The translations under genes and the position numbers were made by a program. The notes beneath the pieces were generated by a model that saw nothing but the letters and a program-made list of their open reading frames with translations, searched no databases and had not been told where the DNA came from. This document shows, piece after piece, positions 61,520-64,000 of a stretch of 64,000 nt of DNA (positions are counted from its first letter, which is position 1; each line of letters begins with the position of its first letter). Source of the DNA: Welwitschia mirabilis (Eukaryota; Gnetophyta; Gnetopsida; Welwitschiales); contig JBOZIK010000001.1 in the NCBI GenBank assembly GCA_051453625.1, positions 200,142,171-200,206,170 of the forward strand, written 5' to 3'.

Positions 61520-61706
61520 TGAGGAAATTATAAGTGGGTGTTATTCCATAGTGGAAAATATAAGTGGGTGTTGTCCCACACTGATAAAATAAAAGGCCTT
61601 AAGCATGCATATAAAGATAGTAAGTTACTCCACCCATTACTAATTGGTTTTGGGTTGGAACCTCACTTGGGTTTATATGTGCTCGACCAATTATGAAATT
61701 CTAACA
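61520..61706 (+). mobile_element. TRIM LTR1
   Basis: It starts tgaggaaattataag and ends ttctaaca. It contains an internal 30-bp duplication (gtgggtgtt repeated at 61534 and 61565) shared with LTR3 but absent from LTR2. A TATA-like tataaag lies at 61610-61616. Confidence 0.85.
61610..61616 (+). promoter_or_regulatory. TATA-like box in TRIM LTR1
   Basis: tataaag about 90 bases before the LTR end. The equivalent position in LTR3 reads tataaag and in LTR2 tgtaaag. Confidence 0.4.
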
Positions 61707-61718
61707 TGGTATCAGAGC
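61707..61718 (+). other. TRIM primer-binding site 1
   Basis: tggtatcagagc is a perfect match to the plant tRNA-iMet primer consensus, directly after LTR1. Confidence 0.9.
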
Positions 61719-61828
61719 GGGTTGCTCTTGGGCCATTGTAAAAATGAGCAGCATGGTTGCGATACCTTCTCGACATGACTGACTGTGTCCCGTGTTTAGC
61801 TTGGTTAGCCCACACGTGAGGGGGCACG

Positions 61829-61985
61829 TTAAAAATATAAATGGGTGTTGTCCCACATTGATAAAATAAAAAGGCCTTGAGCATGCATGTAAAGATAGTA
61901 AGTTACTTCACCCATAGCTAATTGGTTTTGGGTTGGAACCTCACTTGGGTTTATATGTACTCGACCCAATTATGAAATTCTAATA
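61829..61985 (+). mobile_element. TRIM LTR2 (middle)
   Basis: 157 bases, 30 shorter than LTR1 because it lacks the 5' duplication. TG start changed to TT and CA end changed to TA. Confidence 0.85.
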
Positions 61986-61997
61986 TGGTGTCAGAGT
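61986..61997 (+). other. TRIM primer-binding site 2
   Basis: tggtgtcagagt differs from the consensus at two positions, both transitions. Confidence 0.8.
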
Positions 61998-62107
61998 GGG
62001 TTGCTCTTAGGCCATTACAATAATGAGCAGCATGGTCGTTATACCTCCTCGACACGATTAACTGTATCTTGTGTTTGGCTTGGTTAACCTACATGTGAGG
62101 GGGCGCG

Positions 62108-62292
62108 TGAAAAATATAAGTGAGTGTTATTCCATAGTGGAAAATATAAGTGAATGTTGTCCACCATTGATAAAATAAAAGGCCTTGAGCATGCATATAA
62201 AGCTAGTAAGTTACTCCACCTATTTCTAATTGGATTTGGGTTAAAACCTCACTTGGATTTATATGTACTTAGCCAATTATGAAATTCTAACA
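62108..62292 (+). mobile_element. TRIM LTR3
   Basis: 185 bases. It has the same 30-bp 5' duplication as LTR1, starts tgaaaaatataag and ends ttctaaca. Confidence 0.85.
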
Positions 62293-64000
62293 CCTTGCTT
62301 TTGTGAATTCTTTAAAGAAATTTTGCAAGGATTCTTTAAAGCAATTTTTTTGGAATCTGTAGATATTTTTGAATTTGTAAATTTTTTTAAATTTGTCACT
62401 TATGGATTTTGTTTTAGTATGCAAAGAATTATGAAGCCCACTTCTGAAGAACTTTATAAAGATGAAATCGTCAATCAATATTTTTCCTCTTTTTGGGTTT
62501 TATTTTCTATCATTTACAAGCCCTGTAAATTGAATGATGATTCATGTAAAAGCCCAAGAATTGGAAATAGTTAAGATTAGTGTTAATGGATCTTTTTCGA
62601 GATGGGAAGCATGCATGAAGTCTTTAGGAGAGAAGACTCCATTGAGGTTAAAATGAAAGAGAGATCTAGAGCCGATATGAACAGAAAACNNNNNNNNNNN
62701 NNNNNNNNNNNNNNNNNNNNNNNNNNNNNNNNNNNNNNNNNNNNNNNNNNNNNNNNNNNNNNNNNNNNNNNNNNNNNNNNNNNNNNNNNAATTGGTTGGG
62801 TTTGTATTTTTTTGGGGAATATTGATAAATAAAAAATTAATGATATTTGGAAGTATTTACTAAAAGGGAAAACTAAACCTAAATTTTCTTAACATGTGCT
62901 GAAATTTTATTTTTGCTTCATTCACATTTAAGTTCTTAATACAAAAGTCACAGACGTGTTTTCATGAAGATGTATTTTATGTTTAAATTCCCTAATGATG
63001 AAAGGAATATGATTGAATATTAATTGACTTTGCATAGTAGATATCGATGATAATTGTGATAAGGTAAAATATAACACAAGAAAATAAAGAGATAAAATTA
63101 TTAAAAACATGGTCTGAATTTAGACTCTCTTTCTCTTTTATTTTTCTATTTAAAAGAAAACAATATGGCATAATAAAGGTAAAATTTTCTTGCACTATCA
63201 CAAAACAAAACATGATATTCATCTAAGGAAAAATAATAAATTCCTTGTCATGATTTACACATGAAATTTTTAAGGAAGTATGTAAAAGAAGGGGGGAAAG
63301 GTCAAATGAAGAAGTATTCATGTAAAACAAAACTTGAATAATTTCAATATCTAAAATAATTCAAAATGGTATAATAAATGAACTCAAGTAATATGTGGAC
63401 AAAAATGTGGTGGACCTATAATTAAAATTTGGATTATCTATAATCAAGCACCACCTTTTTAGATGCAAATGATCAGTATGTTTGACATGTGAATCACGAT
63501 ACAAAGTTGGTCAAATTAAAGAAAATTTAACATTATGAAGATTACTTTGTAAGTTGTATGATAGCTATCTTGAATGAATAGAATTTCTAAGAATTAAATG
63601 AGATCTAAGATAATAATTTAGATAATAGGAAAACCTATAATTAGAATGGCAATTGCCTAGCAAAATTGATAAGTTACTAAACAAAATTATTCTATGAACA
63701 AATGTTCTTAATGCCAAGATCTATTAGGGGTATGACCCTTTCCAGTATTGCCTTGTGCAATGTAGACTTATTACCTTCCTTTTCTTATTTGTTTTTAATG
63801 TTTTGTTTATTGTCACTACCTATTTTCTAATATTATCTGATGTGATCTATCGATGCATGTCCTTTCTTGTTCCTAATCATCTTATTCCTTTAAGATCCTT
63901 TGTTGTTGTTCCTGATGTGCCATTTCTTTCACCTTGAGAATGATCTGTGCTTATACCTTTATGATGCTTCTGATGATCACTATTTCTTATCTTCAAAAAA
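62293..64000. other. Unassigned region with weak open frames
   Basis: A 103-codon frame (62263-62574) starts within the TRIM end and is rich in Phe; its last part (MKPTSEELYKDEIVNQYF) looks more gene-like. 62602-62689 reads MGSMHEVFRREDSIEVKMKE and runs into a 100-N gap. From 62800 on I see nothing recognisable; 63755-63937 is an open but hydrophobic, low-complexity frame. Confidence 0.3.

Larger units (their letters stand above)
61520..62292 (+). mobile_element. TRIM, tandem form (three LTRs, two internal domains)
   Basis: The layout is LTR1 61520-61706, internal 61707-61828, LTR2 61829-61985, internal 61986-62107 and LTR3 62108-62292. Both internals are 122 bases, each starting with a tRNA-iMet primer site and ending in a polypurine tract (gaggggg). 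With no coding capacity and LTRs under 200 bases this is a terminal-repeat retrotransposon in miniature. Flanks acttg (61515-61519) and ccttg (62293-62297) match at four of five bases, so the trimer of LTRs sits as a single insertion. The sequence is less decayed than the large elements. Confidence 0.9.

Noticed and set aside
61663-61884. 73-codon antisense ORF across the TRIM
   Set aside because: It runs through LTR, primer site, internal and LTR of a non-coding element on the opposite strand; chance frame in unusually GC-balanced DNA.
63755-63937. Open frame at the right end, with IALCNV-like words in another frame suggesting LINE RT
   Set aside because: The words do not extend into any other RT motif and the frames disagree; no support.
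1-64000. tRNA, rRNA, CRISPR arrays, bacterial operons
   Set aside because: None seen. Short tRNA-like matches are retrotransposon primer sites, and the spaced LTR motifs are degenerate, unlike CRISPR repeats.

Overview
The window looks like a gene-poor, heterochromatin-like stretch of a flowering-plant nuclear genome. It is very AT-rich and holds no intact host gene that I can recognise. Almost everything readable is decayed LTR retrotransposon, both Ty3/gypsy Tat/Ogre-like and Athila-like. The primer sites, polypurine tracts, target-site duplications (TSDs) and gag/protease/RT/RNase H/integrase relics are plant-type. One pectin methylesterase fragment has GC-rich third positions, as in many commelinid monocots; that is a weak hint only and I do not name a species.

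Layout. (1) 1-662 is the end of a tRNA-iMet-primed LTR. (2) 720-6830 is the 3' two thirds of an old minus-strand Tat/Ogre-like element (E0) with integrase, a second RNase H, RT/RNase H, protease and gag relics. (3) E0 is split inside gag by an 18.5-kb plus-strand insertion, 6831-25331, flanked by a perfect 5-bp TSD (GGAGT at 6826-6830 and 25332-25336). The E0 gag frame resumes at 25337-25790. The insertion is a dimer of a non-autonomous Athila-like family: LTR-A, internal I, LTR-B joined to a truncated LTR-C, internal II, LTR-D. Internal I carries a GC-rich pectin methylesterase pseudogene fragment (12799-13039, minus). (4) 26914-33133 is a plus-strand LTR element with about 1.3-kb LTRs, an Athila-type primer site and no pol. 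(5) 35664-59164 is a minus-strand Athila-like element (TSD GATAT/GAAAT). It has itself been invaded by a 14.3-kb minus-strand Athila-like element, 39378-53639 (TSD TCCAT/CCCAT), with recognisable gag, protease, RT, RNase H and integrase. (6) 60532 onward starts with a probable CACTA-type transposon end. (7) 61520-62292 is a small tandem TRIM with three LTRs and two 122-bp internal domains. (8) 62293-64000 is unassigned.

Assembly. About twenty N gaps, many exactly 100 N, are flanked by near-identical direct copies of the same sequence. These look like unmerged contig ends or two haplotypes laid in tandem, so apparent LTR and element lengths are inflated and some duplications are not real. All coding relics contain stops or frameshifts; none is likely to make a functional product. 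The genes do not work together as a pathway; the window is a layered record of insertions.
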